A DNA stretch of 43,332 nt from Oscillospiraceae bacterium (GCA_020024475.1 JAHHTS010000009.1:1-43332), one strand, 5' to 3'. Positions 18,108 to 27,284 are shown, counted from the first letter of the stretch. A program made the numbers and translations. Notes: a model not told the origin generated them from the letters alone.

Positions 18108-18944
18108 ATGAGTGATAACTGGGTTGTTCAAAATCTTCAGAACGCTCTTGAAACGTGGAACGAAAAGTTAGCTGAGATTTGGCAGTTACTAACAACAACC
18201 CCTCAGGATTTTAAGGGTGGAGATATTTGGAAAATAATCGTAAATATAAACGGGGCAGTACAGGCAATCGGTTTAGCATTGCTTGTCTTATTTTTTGTTG
18301 TCGGTATTGTAAAAACTTGTGGTTCTTTTACAGATGTAAAGAAACCTGAACACGCATTGAAATTGTTTGTAAGATTTGCATTGGCTAAGGGTGTTATTAC
18401 CTATGGAATGGAACTTATGCTTGCACTATTTAACATTGGACAAGGGACAATCTCAACAATTATGAATGCAGCGGGATTTGGTTCACCACAATCATCAAAA
18501 TTACCTGCCGAGATGATAACAGCAATCGAGAAATGTGGTTTTTTTGAGAGCATTCCTTTATGGGCAGTAACCTTAATTGGCGGACTATTTATAACGGTGT
18601 TATCTTTTATCTTGATTATGACAGTATATGGACGATTTTTTAAGTTGTATATGTATACTGCACTTGCTCCATTGCCTTTATCAACATTTGCTGGTGAACC
18701 ATCGCAGAACATTGGGAAAACCTTTATCAAGAGTTATTGTGCAGTCCTTCTTGAAGGAGCTGTAATTGTTCTTGCTTGTATTATTTTCTCTGTCTTTGCA
18801 TCGACACCACCAGTTGTTGACACAACAGTAGCTGCTGTTACACAGGTTTGGTCATATGTTGCTGAGCTTATCTTCAATATGCTTGTACTTGTTGGAACAG
18901 TAAAAATGAGTGATCGCATCATTAGAGAAATGATGGGACTATAA
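18108..18944 (+). CDS. VirB6/TrbL-like conjugal transfer protein (CD1112 type), 278 aa
   Basis: ATG 18108 has AGGAGG at 18094-18099; a GTG at 18099 overlaps that site and is not used. Several membrane helices are visible (about 46-70, 90-113, 150-185, 212-235 and 245-265). The segment YGRFFKLYMYTALAPLPLSTF is characteristic of TrbL/VirB6 proteins of this ICE type. It would form the inner-membrane part of the transfer channel with VirB3- and VirB4-like partners encoded next. Confidence 0.85.
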   Translation: MSDNWVVQNLQNALETWNEKLAEIWQLLTTTPQDFKGGDIWKIIVNINGAVQAIGLALLVLFFVVGIVKTCGSFTDVKKPEHALKLFVRFALAKGVITYGMELMLALFNIGQGTISTIMNAAGFGSPQSSKLPAEMITAIEKCGFFESIPLWAVTLIGGLFITVLSFILIMTVYGRFFKLYMYTALAPLPLSTFAGEPSQNIGKTFIKSYCAVLLEGAVIVLACIIFSVFASTPPVVDTTVAAVTQVWSYVAELIFNMLVLVGTVKMSDRIIREMMGL

Positions 18945-18957
18945 GGAGATTTTAAAA

Positions 18958-19074
18958 TTGAAAAATAGTAAATGTAAAAATTGTGTTTATTACGGTGGAA
19001 AACGAAAAAGCAAAATCATTTGTTTAACAGAAAACTGTATTAAGAAACAGCCCACCGGGAAAGGAAAAAAATAA
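18958..19074 (+). CDS. Cys-rich micro-protein, 38 aa
   Basis: TTG 18958 follows AAGGAG at 18943-18948. The product begins MKNSKCKNCVYYGG and has two more Cys (ICLTENC), so four cysteines in a CxxC...CxxxxC layout suited to one zinc ion. It is basic throughout. Its stop overlaps the next start (TAATG), which supports translation. It is too short for routine gene finders. Function unknown. Confidence 0.6.
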   Translation: MKNSKCKNCVYYGGKRKSKIICLTENCIKKQPTGKGKK

Positions 19075-19295
19075 TGGAATATCAAATGTATAGAATACAC
19101 TTAATTGATGGATCAGTAATTGAAATTGCTGAAGAATACTACCTTCCTGAAGGAAAAGGTTTTATCAATCACTATTTGAAAGCAAAAGATGAAGAACTCT
19201 TTGCTTTTGGTGATAAAATCGCAGGATTCAGCTATGTACCAAAGAAAAACATTGTTTTCATTTCAACTGGTGATGTAAAGGTGGTAGATAACTAA
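19074..19295 (+). CDS. Small conserved hypothetical protein, 73 aa
   Basis: A compact beta-rich acidic protein (MYRIHLIDGSVIEIAEEYYL, KKNIVFISTGDVKVVDN) without membrane segments or known motifs. The stop and start codons overlap at both ends (TAATG at 19072 and 19293), so it is translationally locked into the channel gene block. I do not recognise the family. Confidence 0.7.
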   Translation: MEYQMYRIHLIDGSVIEIAEEYYLPEGKGFINHYLKAKDEELFAFGDKIAGFSYVPKKNIVFISTGDVKVVDN

Positions 19296-19660
19296 TGGAA
19301 GTAAAAATCAATCGTGAAATTAGAAATTACACAGAGTCTATGTTTTTTGGACTGTCTTTAAGACAGTTCATTTTCTCTTTATGTGCTTGTGCAGTAGCAG
19401 TAGTACTTTACTTTATTTTAAAACCTTATTTAGGTACTGAAACAGTATCCTGGGTTTGTATTCTTGGTGCTGTTCCGTTTGCTGTTCTTGGATTTGTAAA
19501 GTACAACGGAATGACTGCTGAGAAATTCATTTATGCTTGGATCAAATCAGAAATTCTTATGCCTAAACGAGTAATGTTTAAGCCAGCGAATACTTACTAT
19601 GAACTGATGAAACCAAACATTAAACAGAAAAACAAGGAGGTATTAAAATCCAATGATTAA
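19295..19660 (+). CDS. PrgI family (VirB3-like) transfer protein, 121 aa
   Basis: The sequence MEVKINREIRNYTESMFFGL followed by LRQFIFS and two adjacent membrane helices (about 24-46 and 50-68) is the PrgI pattern. PrgI-like proteins act with the VirB4 ATPase at the base of the mating channel, like VirB3 in Gram-negative systems. The end overlaps the VirB4 gene by 8 bases. Confidence 0.88.
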   Translation: MEVKINREIRNYTESMFFGLSLRQFIFSLCACAVAVVLYFILKPYLGTETVSWVCILGAVPFAVLGFVKYNGMTAEKFIYAWIKSEILMPKRVMFKPANTYYELMKPNIKQKNKEVLKSND

Positions 19661-21986
19661 AACATTATCTAACTTATTAAAACAGGATAAGGAAAAGTTT
19701 GTAGTTCCTAAGAGCGTTCAGGATATTATTCCTATCACAGCAATCTATGACGATGGAATTTTTAGAATCGGTAAAGATAAATATTCTAAAAGCTTTAAAT
19801 TCAGTGACATTAACTACGCTGTAGCAAGCCGAGAAGATAAAGAAACAATGTTTCTTGAATACTCTGAGTTGTTAAACTCCTTCGATAGTGGAGCAACAAC
19901 AAAAATTACTATTAACAACAGACGTCTTAACAGATTGGATTTTGAAAAGACAATCTTAATTCCTAAGACTGGTGATAATCTTGATGTCTATCGAGATGAA
20001 TATAACAAAATGCTACTTGAAAAAGCTACGGATGCTAATTCTATTGTTCAGGACAAGTATGTCACTATTTCTGTTAATAAAAAGAATATCGAAGATGCGA
20101 GAAATTACTTTGCTCGTGTTGGAGCCGACCTGATCGCACACTTTGGTAGACTTGGAAGCAGATGTGTAGAACTTGAAACGAATGAAAGACTTCGAATTGT
20201 CCACGACTTCTATCGAGTTGGAGAAGAAAGTTTTTACCACTTTGATATTAAAGAAAGTCGCAAAAAAGGTCACAACTTCAAAGATTATATTTGTCCGGAT
20301 TCAATGGAATTCGAAAAGGACTTTTTCAAAATAGGAGACCGTTATGGAAGAGTCCTTTTCTTACGTGACTATGCTTCTTATATCAAAGATAGTATGGTTG
20401 CTGAAATTACCGATATGAATAGAAATCTGATGATGTCTATTGATGTCATTCCTGTGCCAACAGATGAAGCAGTAAAAGAAGCAGAAAGCCGTTTGTTAGG
20501 TGTTGAAACAAACATCACAAATTGGCAGCGAAGACAGAATTCAAGCAATAACTTTTCTGCAACAGTTCCCTATGATATGGAACAACAGAAAAGAGAGATG
20601 AAAGAATTCCTTGATGATTTAACAACTCGTGACCAGAGAATGATGTTTTCAGTTCTTACGATTGTTCATACAACTGATACAAAAGAACAGCTTGATAATG
20701 ATACGGAGACTCTTTTAACAACTGCTAGAAAACATCTTTGTCAGTTCGGAGTATTAAAATTTCAGCAGGTGGATGGACTTAACACAGCAATGCCTTTTGG
20801 AGTTAGAAAGATTGATGCTTTCCGTACTCTTACAACAGAGTCTTTAGCTGTATTTATCCCATTTAGAGTTCAGGATATTTACCACAAGAACGGTATTTAC
20901 TATGGACAGAATGTAATCAGTAAAAACATGATTATTGCTGATAGAAAGCAGTTATTGAATGGTAATGAGTTTATTCTCGGTGTATCTGGTGGTGGTAAAT
21001 CATTTGCAGCTAAAGGCGAAATCATCAATCAGATGTTGTCTTCGGATGCGGATATTATTGTTATTGATCCGGAACGTGAATATTCCCAGCTTGTAAAAGC
21101 TATGGGTGGAGAGATTATCAATATTTCTGCAACTTCCCCAAATCACATCAATGCAATGGATATGAATAAGGAATATGGCGATGGTGCAAACCCAGTAATC
21201 TTAAAATCTGAATTTATTATGTCACTTTGTGAACAGCTGATTGGTGGATCAAATCTTGGAGCAAAACAGAAGTCAATCATTGATCGATGTACAGCAAGTG
21301 TATATCGCTCTTATCAGCAGAACAATTATGAAGGAAAAGCACCAACTTTACAGGATTTTAGAGCTGAATTACTCAATCAGAATGAACCTGAAGCAAAGGA
21401 AATTGCTCTTGCAATCGAGCTTTTCACTCACGGTTCATTAAATACCTTTGCAAAGGAAACAAACGTAGATACAAACAATCGTTTAATCTGTTATGACATC
21501 CTTGATTTAGGTAAACAGTTACAGCCTATTGGTATGCTTGTTGTCCTTGACTCTATATTAAATAGAATCACACAGAACAGAGCCAAAGGTAAAAATACGT
21601 TTATCTTTATTGATGAAATCTATTTGTTATTCCAGCACGAATATTCTGCTAACTTCCTTTTCACATTGTGGAAACGAGTTCGTAAATATGGTGCATATGC
21701 AAGTGGTATCACACAGAACGTAGATGACCTTCTACAGAGCCACACTGCAAGAACAATGCTTGCCAACTCTGAATTTATCATTATGTTAAATCAGGCATCT
21801 ACGGATAGAGTTGAACTTGCTAATCTGCTTAATATTTCTGAATTGCAGATGTCTTATATCACAAATGTAGAAGCAGGACACGGACTTATTAAGGTTGGTA
21901 GTTCCCTAGTTCCGTTTTCTAATAAGTTTCCAAAGAATACGAAACTCTATAAGTTAATGACAACCAAACCAGGCGAAGGAGAATAA
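19653..21986 (+). CDS. VirB4-like conjugal transfer ATPase (CD1110 type), 777 aa
   Basis: Walker A is GVSGGGKSFAAKG near residues 443-455, and Walker B is FIFIDEIYLLF near 649-659. The length and the N-terminal region (FSDINYAVASREDKE) fit the ICE VirB4 family. The ATPase powers assembly of the channel and substrate transfer. It follows the PrgI gene with an 8-base overlap. The 3' end of the gene forms one arm of a terminator-like hairpin. Confidence 0.93.
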   Translation: MIKTLSNLLKQDKEKFVVPKSVQDIIPITAIYDDGIFRIGKDKYSKSFKFSDINYAVASREDKETMFLEYSELLNSFDSGATTKITINNRRLNRLDFEKTILIPKTGDNLDVYRDEYNKMLLEKATDANSIVQDKYVTISVNKKNIEDARNYFARVGADLIAHFGRLGSRCVELETNERLRIVHDFYRVGEESFYHFDIKESRKKGHNFKDYICPDSMEFEKDFFKIGDRYGRVLFLRDYASYIKDSMVAEITDMNRNLMMSIDVIPVPTDEAVKEAESRLLGVETNITNWQRRQNSSNNFSATVPYDMEQQKREMKEFLDDLTTRDQRMMFSVLTIVHTTDTKEQLDNDTETLLTTARKHLCQFGVLKFQQVDGLNTAMPFGVRKIDAFRTLTTESLAVFIPFRVQDIYHKNGIYYGQNVISKNMIIADRKQLLNGNEFILGVSGGGKSFAAKGEIINQMLSSDADIIVIDPEREYSQLVKAMGGEIINISATSPNHINAMDMNKEYGDGANPVILKSEFIMSLCEQLIGGSNLGAKQKSIIDRCTASVYRSYQQNNYEGKAPTLQDFRAELLNQNEPEAKEIALAIELFTHGSLNTFAKETNVDTNNRLICYDILDLGKQLQPIGMLVVLDSILNRITQNRAKGKNTFIFIDEIYLLFQHEYSANFLFTLWKRVRKYGAYASGITQNVDDLLQSHTARTMLANSEFIIMLNQASTDRVELANLLNISELQMSYITNVEAGHGLIKVGSSLVPFSNKFPKNTKLYKLMTTKPGEGE

Positions 21987-22003
21987 CTCTTTCGCCTATT
22001 TTT
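21972..22003 (+). terminator. Terminator-like hairpin after the VirB4 gene
   Basis: GGCGAAGGAG (21972-21981) pairs with CTCTTTCGCC (21987-21996, one wobble), followed by TATTTTT. It begins inside the last VirB4 codons and would lower expression of sortase and CHAP genes relative to the channel. Confidence 0.7.
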
Positions 22004-22019
22004 ATGAAAGGACTTAATT

Positions 22020-22772
22020 ATGAAAAGAAATGCTAATATTTATGTTTCAATAATCAGTGGCTTTTTGCTTTGCTTTATCTTAAGTTTGACATTCATTATT
22101 TCTTACTATCAAGATTCTGCTAAACAAGAAGCTATCTATGATGAATTGGTAGAAGTCGTGGAAGAAGAAAAAATCAAGAACGACGAATCTGATTTACTAA
22201 AAGAATATCAGGACTTATATCTTCAAAATGACGATATGGTAGGCTGGATCAAGATTGATGGTACAAAAATCAATTATCCAGTTATGCAGACTGTCGATGA
22301 ACCTAACTTTTATTTAAGACGAGGTTTCGATAAGAAATACACTATTTATGGATGTCCCTATATGCAAGAAAACTGCAATGTAGATAAACCAAGCGACAAC
22401 CTTGTTATCTATGGTCACCATATGAATGATGGAACAATGTTTGCTAACTTAATGAAATATACGAAGAAATCATTTTGGGAAGAACACAAAACAATCGTTT
22501 TCGATACTCTTGAAGAACATAAAGAGTATGAAGTTATGGCTGTATTTAAAACAATTGTTTATTCGGATAGTCCTGAAAGTTTTAAGTATTACCATTTCGT
22601 AGACGCAGAGAATGAAGAAGAATTCAATGCGTTCGTAGAAAAATGCAAAGAACTATCTTTCTACGATACTGGAGTTGAAGCTGAGTATGGAGATAAATTT
22701 ATAACTCTATCCACTTGCGAATACTCAAAGAAAAATAGTCGAATGGTTGTTGTAGCTAAAAGAGTGAAGTAA
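22020..22772 (+). CDS. Class B sortase, 250 aa
   Basis: A membrane anchor at residues about 7-29 is followed by the sortase domain: GWIKIDGTKINYPVMQ near 75-90, the His in VIYGHHMNDG near 132, and the TLSTCEY motif with the catalytic Cys near 231. The conserved Arg follows in SRMVVVAKR. Sortases join LPxTG-like proteins to the cell wall. In ICEs of this type the enzyme may anchor a surface protein that helps mating, but no obvious LPxTG-type substrate is encoded in this window. Confidence 0.9.
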   Translation: MKRNANIYVSIISGFLLCFILSLTFIISYYQDSAKQEAIYDELVEVVEEEKIKNDESDLLKEYQDLYLQNDDMVGWIKIDGTKINYPVMQTVDEPNFYLRRGFDKKYTIYGCPYMQENCNVDKPSDNLVIYGHHMNDGTMFANLMKYTKKSFWEEHKTIVFDTLEEHKEYEVMAVFKTIVYSDSPESFKYYHFVDAENEEEFNAFVEKCKELSFYDTGVEAEYGDKFITLSTCEYSKKNSRMVVVAKRVK

Positions 22773-22808
22773 TCTTATTGCCTCTATTAACAGGAAAGGA
22801 GGAATTCG

Positions 22809-24509
22809 ATGACGAAAATTAAAACCAGAGAAGTTGTAAAAGGTACAATCAAAACATTAGATAAAGCTTCTGTTGCTGGAGAGCGTATGAAACAAGCGTA
22901 TATAAATACAAAAGAAAAAGCAGAGCAATCTACACAGGCAATAGAAAGTTCTGCTGAAGAATATGCTGCTAATAAAATGGAAGTTGGTTCTGAGTCAGTG
23001 ATATTTGAAGGAATAAATGAATTTGACAAATCTGGTCGAAAAAGTGTTTCAACAACAAAAGAGAATTATCAATCAGCTAAAATTGGAATACAAAAGTTCA
23101 AAGAAAAAAGAGCTATGAGTTCATTGAAAAAGCAAAAAGAAATGAATAATAGCATATCTGGAATTAAGACATTGGAAAAATCAAATGATTTAATAAAAGA
23201 ATCAGTTCGATCTTCAGGAAAACAAGGAATCAAAACCCTTGAAAAAGGTTCTTCCATCGCAACAAAAAGAACTATAAAGACAGCAGAACATACAGCAAAG
23301 ACAAGTATCAAAACAACAAATCAAGCCACAAAAGTTGCAACTGAAACTGCAAAGGCATCCAAAAGAGCAACAGTTATCGCAAAACAAGCTGCACAAAAGA
23401 CAGCACAAGGAATAAAAGTGGCAGTTAGAGCTACAATATCTGCAATCAAAGCAATCATTGCAGGTACAAAAGCACTTATCTCAGCTATTGTTGCTGGTGG
23501 ATGGATTGCTGTTACTGTAATTGTAGTATTATGCTTAGTTGGTCTTTTAGCCGGTTCTGTATATGGTATTTTCTACTCTGGAGAAGATTCAGGGAATGGT
23601 ATGTCAATGCCTGCTGTAGTAAGAGAAATAAATACAGAATACGATAACAAACATGAGGAAACAATCGCTTCTTTTCCACACAATGATTTGGAAGTATCAG
23701 GAGGAAAAGCTGTATGGAAAGAAGTTCTTGCAGTATATGCAGTTAAGACCAATACTGATCCTGATTTTCCACAAGAAGTCGCAACGATGGACGATAACAA
23801 AAAAGCTATACTAAAATCTATCTTTTGGGAAATGAACGAGATTTCACATAGGACAGAAACAAAGTCTGAAACAGTGATAGAAGAAACGGACGATGGACAC
23901 GGAAATATTGTCCAGACAGAAAAGACTGTAACAAAGACATTTCTCTATATCACTGTATCTCATAAAACGGCAGACGAAATGGCAGACAAATATGGTTTCA
24001 GTGAAGAACAAAGAAGTTTTCTAAGAGATTTACTCAAGGAAGAAAACAATTCCCTTTGGTCAGCGGTTTTATATGGTGTTGGTGCATCGGATGATCAGAT
24101 TGTTACTATTGCTTTATCACAAATTGGTAACGTTGGTGGTCAACCTTATTGGTCTTGGTATGGCTTTGGTGGACGAGTTGAATGGTGTGCTTGTTTCGTT
24201 TCTTGGTGTGCAAACGAATGTGGATATATTGATATGGGTGTTATTCCTAAGTTTGCAGGCTGTATAAATGGTTCACAGTGGTTTAAAGATAGAGGTCAAT
24301 GGGCTGATAAATCTCATGAACCAGAACCTGGAACTATTATATTCTTTGACTGGGAACAAGATGGCATTACTGATCACGTTGGTATTGTTGAGAAATGTGA
24401 AAACGGAGTTGTCTATACTGTTGAAGGTAACTCAGGAGATATGTGTCGTGCTAGACAATATTCAGTTGGAAGTAGTGTAATCTACGGATATGGTATTCCG
24501 GCATATTAA
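22809..24509 (+). CDS. CHAP-domain peptidoglycan hydrolase of the transfer system (CD1108-like), 566 aa
   Basis: ATG 22809 follows AAAGGAGG. Residues 1-205 are a Lys/Thr/Ala/Gln-rich cytoplasmic or coiled region with repeated TAKTSIKTT-like segments. A membrane span lies at about 218-258. The outer part ends in a CHAP domain from about 440: catalytic Cys in VEWCACFVSWC near 460-462, and His in TDHVGIVEK near 522. Such VirB1-like enzymes open the cell wall for the mating channel. This is the last gene of the transfer operon and is followed by a terminator. Confidence 0.88.
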   Translation: MTKIKTREVVKGTIKTLDKASVAGERMKQAYINTKEKAEQSTQAIESSAEEYAANKMEVGSESVIFEGINEFDKSGRKSVSTTKENYQSAKIGIQKFKEKRAMSSLKKQKEMNNSISGIKTLEKSNDLIKESVRSSGKQGIKTLEKGSSIATKRTIKTAEHTAKTSIKTTNQATKVATETAKASKRATVIAKQAAQKTAQGIKVAVRATISAIKAIIAGTKALISAIVAGGWIAVTVIVVLCLVGLLAGSVYGIFYSGEDSGNGMSMPAVVREINTEYDNKHEETIASFPHNDLEVSGGKAVWKEVLAVYAVKTNTDPDFPQEVATMDDNKKAILKSIFWEMNEISHRTETKSETVIEETDDGHGNIVQTEKTVTKTFLYITVSHKTADEMADKYGFSEEQRSFLRDLLKEENNSLWSAVLYGVGASDDQIVTIALSQIGNVGGQPYWSWYGFGGRVEWCACFVSWCANECGYIDMGVIPKFAGCINGSQWFKDRGQWADKSHEPEPGTIIFFDWEQDGITDHVGIVEKCENGVVYTVEGNSGDMCRARQYSVGSSVIYGYGIPAY

Positions 24510-24512
24510 AAA

Positions 24513-24538
24513 ATGGCTGCTCGTATGAGTAGCCATTT
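24513..24538 (+). terminator. Terminator at the end of the transfer operon
   Basis: ATGGCTGCTC (24513-24522) pairs with GAGTAGCCAT (24527-24536, one wobble), with a 4-base loop and a short T run. It may also serve the leftward gene that ends at 24550. Confidence 0.7.
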
Positions 24539-24549
24539 GTACATTTGAT

Positions 24550-24852
24550 TTAAAATATTTGTTTCAATGTAACAAATTCTCTCTTTTTATCATAAGGACG
24601 AATTTGTATTCCCTTAATCACCATATGTTGAACATCATTTAATGAATAACACTGTCCATATGTTATGAAAGTAAAATAACCATCTACATTTGCAACATCT
24701 ACACCGTTTTTTATATCGACATACTCTAACATTTCTTGACAGTCATAAAGCTTACAGCTTTTTATAATAGGTTTTTCGTTTTTATGAGCTTCATCAAATG
24801 GTTTAATTAAAACAGCACAATCATAATTATCTTTTTGCATAAATAATTCCAA
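24550..24852 (-). CDS. Hypothetical protein with an interrupted N-terminus
   Basis: The open stretch from TTG 24852 gives 100 aa (MELFMQKDNYDCAVLIKPF... KREFVTLKQIF), a small mixed alpha/beta protein I do not recognise. The same frame runs upstream to an ATG at 24931-24933 with GAGGTG just before it, which looks like the real start. The third codon there is TGA (24925-24927), so the expected MN*LNSKSILDCDENEEE... N-terminus is broken. Only the truncated form, if any, can be made unless the stop is read through. It is the only clearly leftward gene in the window and separates the transfer operon from the restriction-like operon. Confidence 0.5.
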   Translation of the reverse strand: MELFMQKDNYDCAVLIKPFDEAHKNEKPIIKSCKLYDCQEMLEYVDIKNGVDVANVDGYFTFITYGQCYSLNDVQHMVIKGIQIRPYDKKREFVTLKQIF

Positions 24853-24999
24853 AAAATCATTTATTTCTCGATTATGTATTTCTTCTTCGTTTTCATCGCA
24901 ATCTAAAATGCTCTTTGAGTTTAGTCAGTTCATAATTTTCACCTCTATAATTTAATTAATTTTGATGAGCAGAATTATAGCTCATTGTATCTAAATTTA

Positions 25000-25028
25000 A
25001 TAATGTTTATTTTGGTATATGATGTCAA
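25000..25028 (-). promoter_or_regulatory. Leftward promoter
   Basis: Read on the minus strand, TTGACA (25028-25023) and CATTAT (25005-25000) are 17 bases apart. It points to the leftward gene ending at 24550. An inverted repeat at 25004-25040 covers it. Confidence 0.45.
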
Positions 25029-25040
25029 TAAAAATAAACA
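25004..25040. promoter_or_regulatory. Inverted repeat, likely operator in the divergent control region
   Basis: A perfect 10-bp repeat pairs TGTTTATTTT (25004-25013) with AAAATAAACA (25031-25040), with 17 bases between. It overlaps the leftward promoter. Near-palindromic CTAAATTTA elements flank it at 24991-24999 and 25061-25070, the latter just before the rightward promoter. The adjacent XRE protein is the obvious candidate to bind one of these. Confidence 0.55.
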
Positions 25041-25078
25041 CCACATATAATATATCTGTGCTAAATTTAGGTAAATAC

Positions 25079-25107
25079 TTGAAAAAATAAGGTTTTTATT
25101 ATATAAT
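25079..25107 (+). promoter_or_regulatory. Sigma-A promoter for the XRE-methyltransferase operon
   Basis: TTGAAA (25079-25084) and consensus TATAAT (25102-25107) are separated by exactly 17 bases. The XRE gene starts 36 bases later. The 10-bp palindrome CTAAATTTAG lies 8 bases upstream. Confidence 0.75.
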
Positions 25108-25143
25108 GTTACAAGCATTTTTATAAAGGAACGAGGTATTGAT

Positions 25144-25356
25144 ATGCATATTAGTTATAATAAATTACAAAAATTAATGATTGATAACAAGATGAAACGA
25201 AGTGATCTTAAAAGAGCAGCACAAATAAGTGACTATACAGCTACAAAAATTAACAAAAATGAACCTATCTCAATCGAAACGATTATGCGTATTTGCAAAG
25301 TTTTTCACTGTGATATTGGAGATATAATGGAAATTATTTTAGACGAAAATAATTAA
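25144..25356 (+). CDS. XRE-family (Cro/C1-type) transcriptional regulator, 70 aa
   Basis: A single helix-turn-helix domain (NKMKRSDLKRAAQISDYTAT, then INKNEPISIETIMRICKVFHCDIGDIMEII) fills the protein, as in the short Cro-like and restriction-modification controller proteins. It is the first gene of the operon and lies 20 bases before the adenine methyltransferase gene. It probably times expression of modification against restriction and may act on the palindromes at 24991-25070. Confidence 0.85.
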   Translation: MHISYNKLQKLMIDNKMKRSDLKRAAQISDYTATKINKNEPISIETIMRICKVFHCDIGDIMEIILDENN

Positions 25357-25376
25357 AGGATTAGGAGTAATTTATT

Positions 25377-27284
25377 ATGAAAAATATAACTGTGAATTCA
25401 ATTTCACAACAATATGAAAAACTTTATAAAAAATTCAAAGATACTTCCACTCAAGACGAAACTTTTTTTTCAATAAATAATGCAATGATTTTTGCGTATT
25501 TTATTAGATATGTGGATGTAGAGTATAAAAAAGATAATTATGCGTTTTGCTGTAAATGTATCGAAAACCATTTTGGAAGTGAATTGTTTTTTTATAACAT
25601 AAAAAAAACATATAAGTATAAAGAAAATTTAAATACAGCAATAGAAACTTTTATGGATATGTTTAAAGATACATTAGATAATAAAATCCCACTTGAAAGT
25701 ATTCTAGGTAATGTTTTAGAAAAACATATCAATCAGAAAAAAACAGGATCTTATTACACTCCTGCTGATACTACTTCATATATATCTTGGAAAACGATTA
25801 TATTTTCAAGTATTAATAAATCAACAGAAGAACTTAAAACTAAAATATTGGCTATTTTAGGGTTTAATACGTGTTCAGATGTAATTAATAGCAAATATAC
25901 ATTTTTAGATATTTTGGAAATTTTAAAAACAAAATTAACAGAAGAAGAAAAAGTAGCCTTTATTACGGTTATCTATAGTTTGAAAATTATTGATCCAACT
26001 TGTGGATCGGGAGCCTTCGTTATGATGGCTTTTGAATGTTTGGAAACTATTATAAAACATATGTCAAAAGAAGTAGATTATAAAAAAATTCTCGAGTGTT
26101 TATATGGCGTAGATATATCAAGAGAAGCTATTCAGTTAACCAAGTTACGTTTATTGATGAATATATCCAAACGAAGCACAAACTTGCAAAATTTTAATGA
26201 AATATTTAAAAAAAATTTTATTGTTGGAGATGCACTTAAAGGCAGTGATTTTATTATAGAAGAAGAAGGGTTTGATTGGAAAAATTTTGGAATCAAATTT
26301 GATTGTGTTATTGGTAATCCACCTTATGTTGAAATGAAAAAATATGTGTCAGATAATTTTTTGACTCAAAAATGTGGGAATTTATATGCATATACAATTG
26401 AGAGAGCGTGCAATATTGTTTCAGACAATGGTATGATTTCTTTTATTGTTCCTCTACCTCTTGTCGCTACACCAAGAATGCAGGTAGTAAAATCTTATTT
26501 AGAGGAACATTCAAAAAGAGTTTATTATAGTACCTTTGCTGACAGACCAGGATGTATTTTCACTGGAGTTCACCAAAGATTAACCATATTCTTTGCTGAA
26601 ATAGGAAAAGTAGAAAATACAAAAATATTTTCTTCGTCTTATAAATATTGGTATAACGATGAACGTAAAGAACTTTTTAATTCAATATCGTATTACGAAA
26701 ATAAATATAAAGGTATTTTACCTAAAATCGGTAATGAAATAGAAGATTGCATATATTCTAAAATAATAAGCAATAAACATTCTATTTTAGATATGATAAC
26801 GGATGAATCTGAATACCCTATATATTTAAGTACTAGAATTGGTTTTTGGACAAAAGCATTTTTAAATAATGTTTTTTCGTCGAAAGAATATAAAACATAC
26901 TTCGCTAAAGATATTCGAAACAAATATACACTTGTTGCTATATTAAACTCATCTACATTTTATTATTATTGGGTGATTTCTTCTGATTGCTGGCACATTA
27001 CTTCTAAAGATTTATTATCTTTTAAATTTGACTTAACGAAATTAGATGATAGAGCATACGAAAAATTAATACAAAAATGTGAATGCTTAATGGAATCTTT
27101 GGAGGAAAATAAAAAATACATTGGAAGTAAGCAAACATTATATGAATATAAACATAAATTATCCAAAGATATTTTGGATGAAATAGATGATATATTATGT
27201 CCTATTTTTGGATTTGATAAAACTGAATTAGAGTATATAAAACGATATACAGAAAAATATAGAGTTAATAAGTTGGAGGTATAA
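25377..27284 (+). CDS. N6-adenine DNA methyltransferase (Eco57I/TaqI-like), 635 aa
   Basis: Motif I is DPTCGSGAFVM near residues 205-215, and motif IV is GNPPYVEM with catalytic NPPY near 313-316. The pre-domain HINQKKTGSYYTP near 120-132 is typical of Eco57I-type enzymes. The C-terminal part (about 470-590), with AILNSSTFYYYW near 523 and SSDCWHITSKDL near 536, resembles TaqI-like target recognition. I see no PD-(D/E)xK nuclease motif in the N-terminus, so it is a methylase rather than a combined type IIG enzyme. It would modify adenine at the site spared by the operon's nuclease. The next gene starts 3 bases after its stop. Confidence 0.88.
   Translation: MKNITVNSISQQYEKLYKKFKDTSTQDETFFSINNAMIFAYFIRYVDVEYKKDNYAFCCKCIENHFGSELFFYNIKKTYKYKENLNTAIETFMDMFKDTLDNKIPLESILGNVLEKHINQKKTGSYYTPADTTSYISWKTIIFSSINKSTEELKTKILAILGFNTCSDVINSKYTFLDILEILKTKLTEEEKVAFITVIYSLKIIDPTCGSGAFVMMAFECLETIIKHMSKEVDYKKILECLYGVDISREAIQLTKLRLLMNISKRSTNLQNFNEIFKKNFIVGDALKGSDFIIEEEGFDWKNFGIKFDCVIGNPPYVEMKKYVSDNFLTQKCGNLYAYTIERACNIVSDNGMISFIVPLPLVATPRMQVVKSYLEEHSKRVYYSTFADRPGCIFTGVHQRLTIFFAEIGKVENTKIFSSSYKYWYNDERKELFNSISYYENKYKGILPKIGNEIEDCIYSKIISNKHSILDMITDESEYPIYLSTRIGFWTKAFLNNVFSSKEYKTYFAKDIRNKYTLVAILNSSTFYYYWVISSDCWHITSKDLLSFKFDLTKLDDRAYEKLIQKCECLMESLEENKKYIGSKQTLYEYKHKLSKDILDEIDDILCPIFGFDKTELEYIKRYTEKYRVNKLEV

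Noticed and set aside
23214..23408. Cys-rich minus-strand frame opposite the CHAP gene
   Set aside because: It is the reverse reading of Lys/Thr/Ala/Gln-rich repeats in the real gene and has no ribosome site.
24925..24927. TGA read as tryptophan
   Set aside because: Several well-defined genes here (relaxase, integrase, MobP overlap regions) end at TGA, so the standard bacterial code applies.
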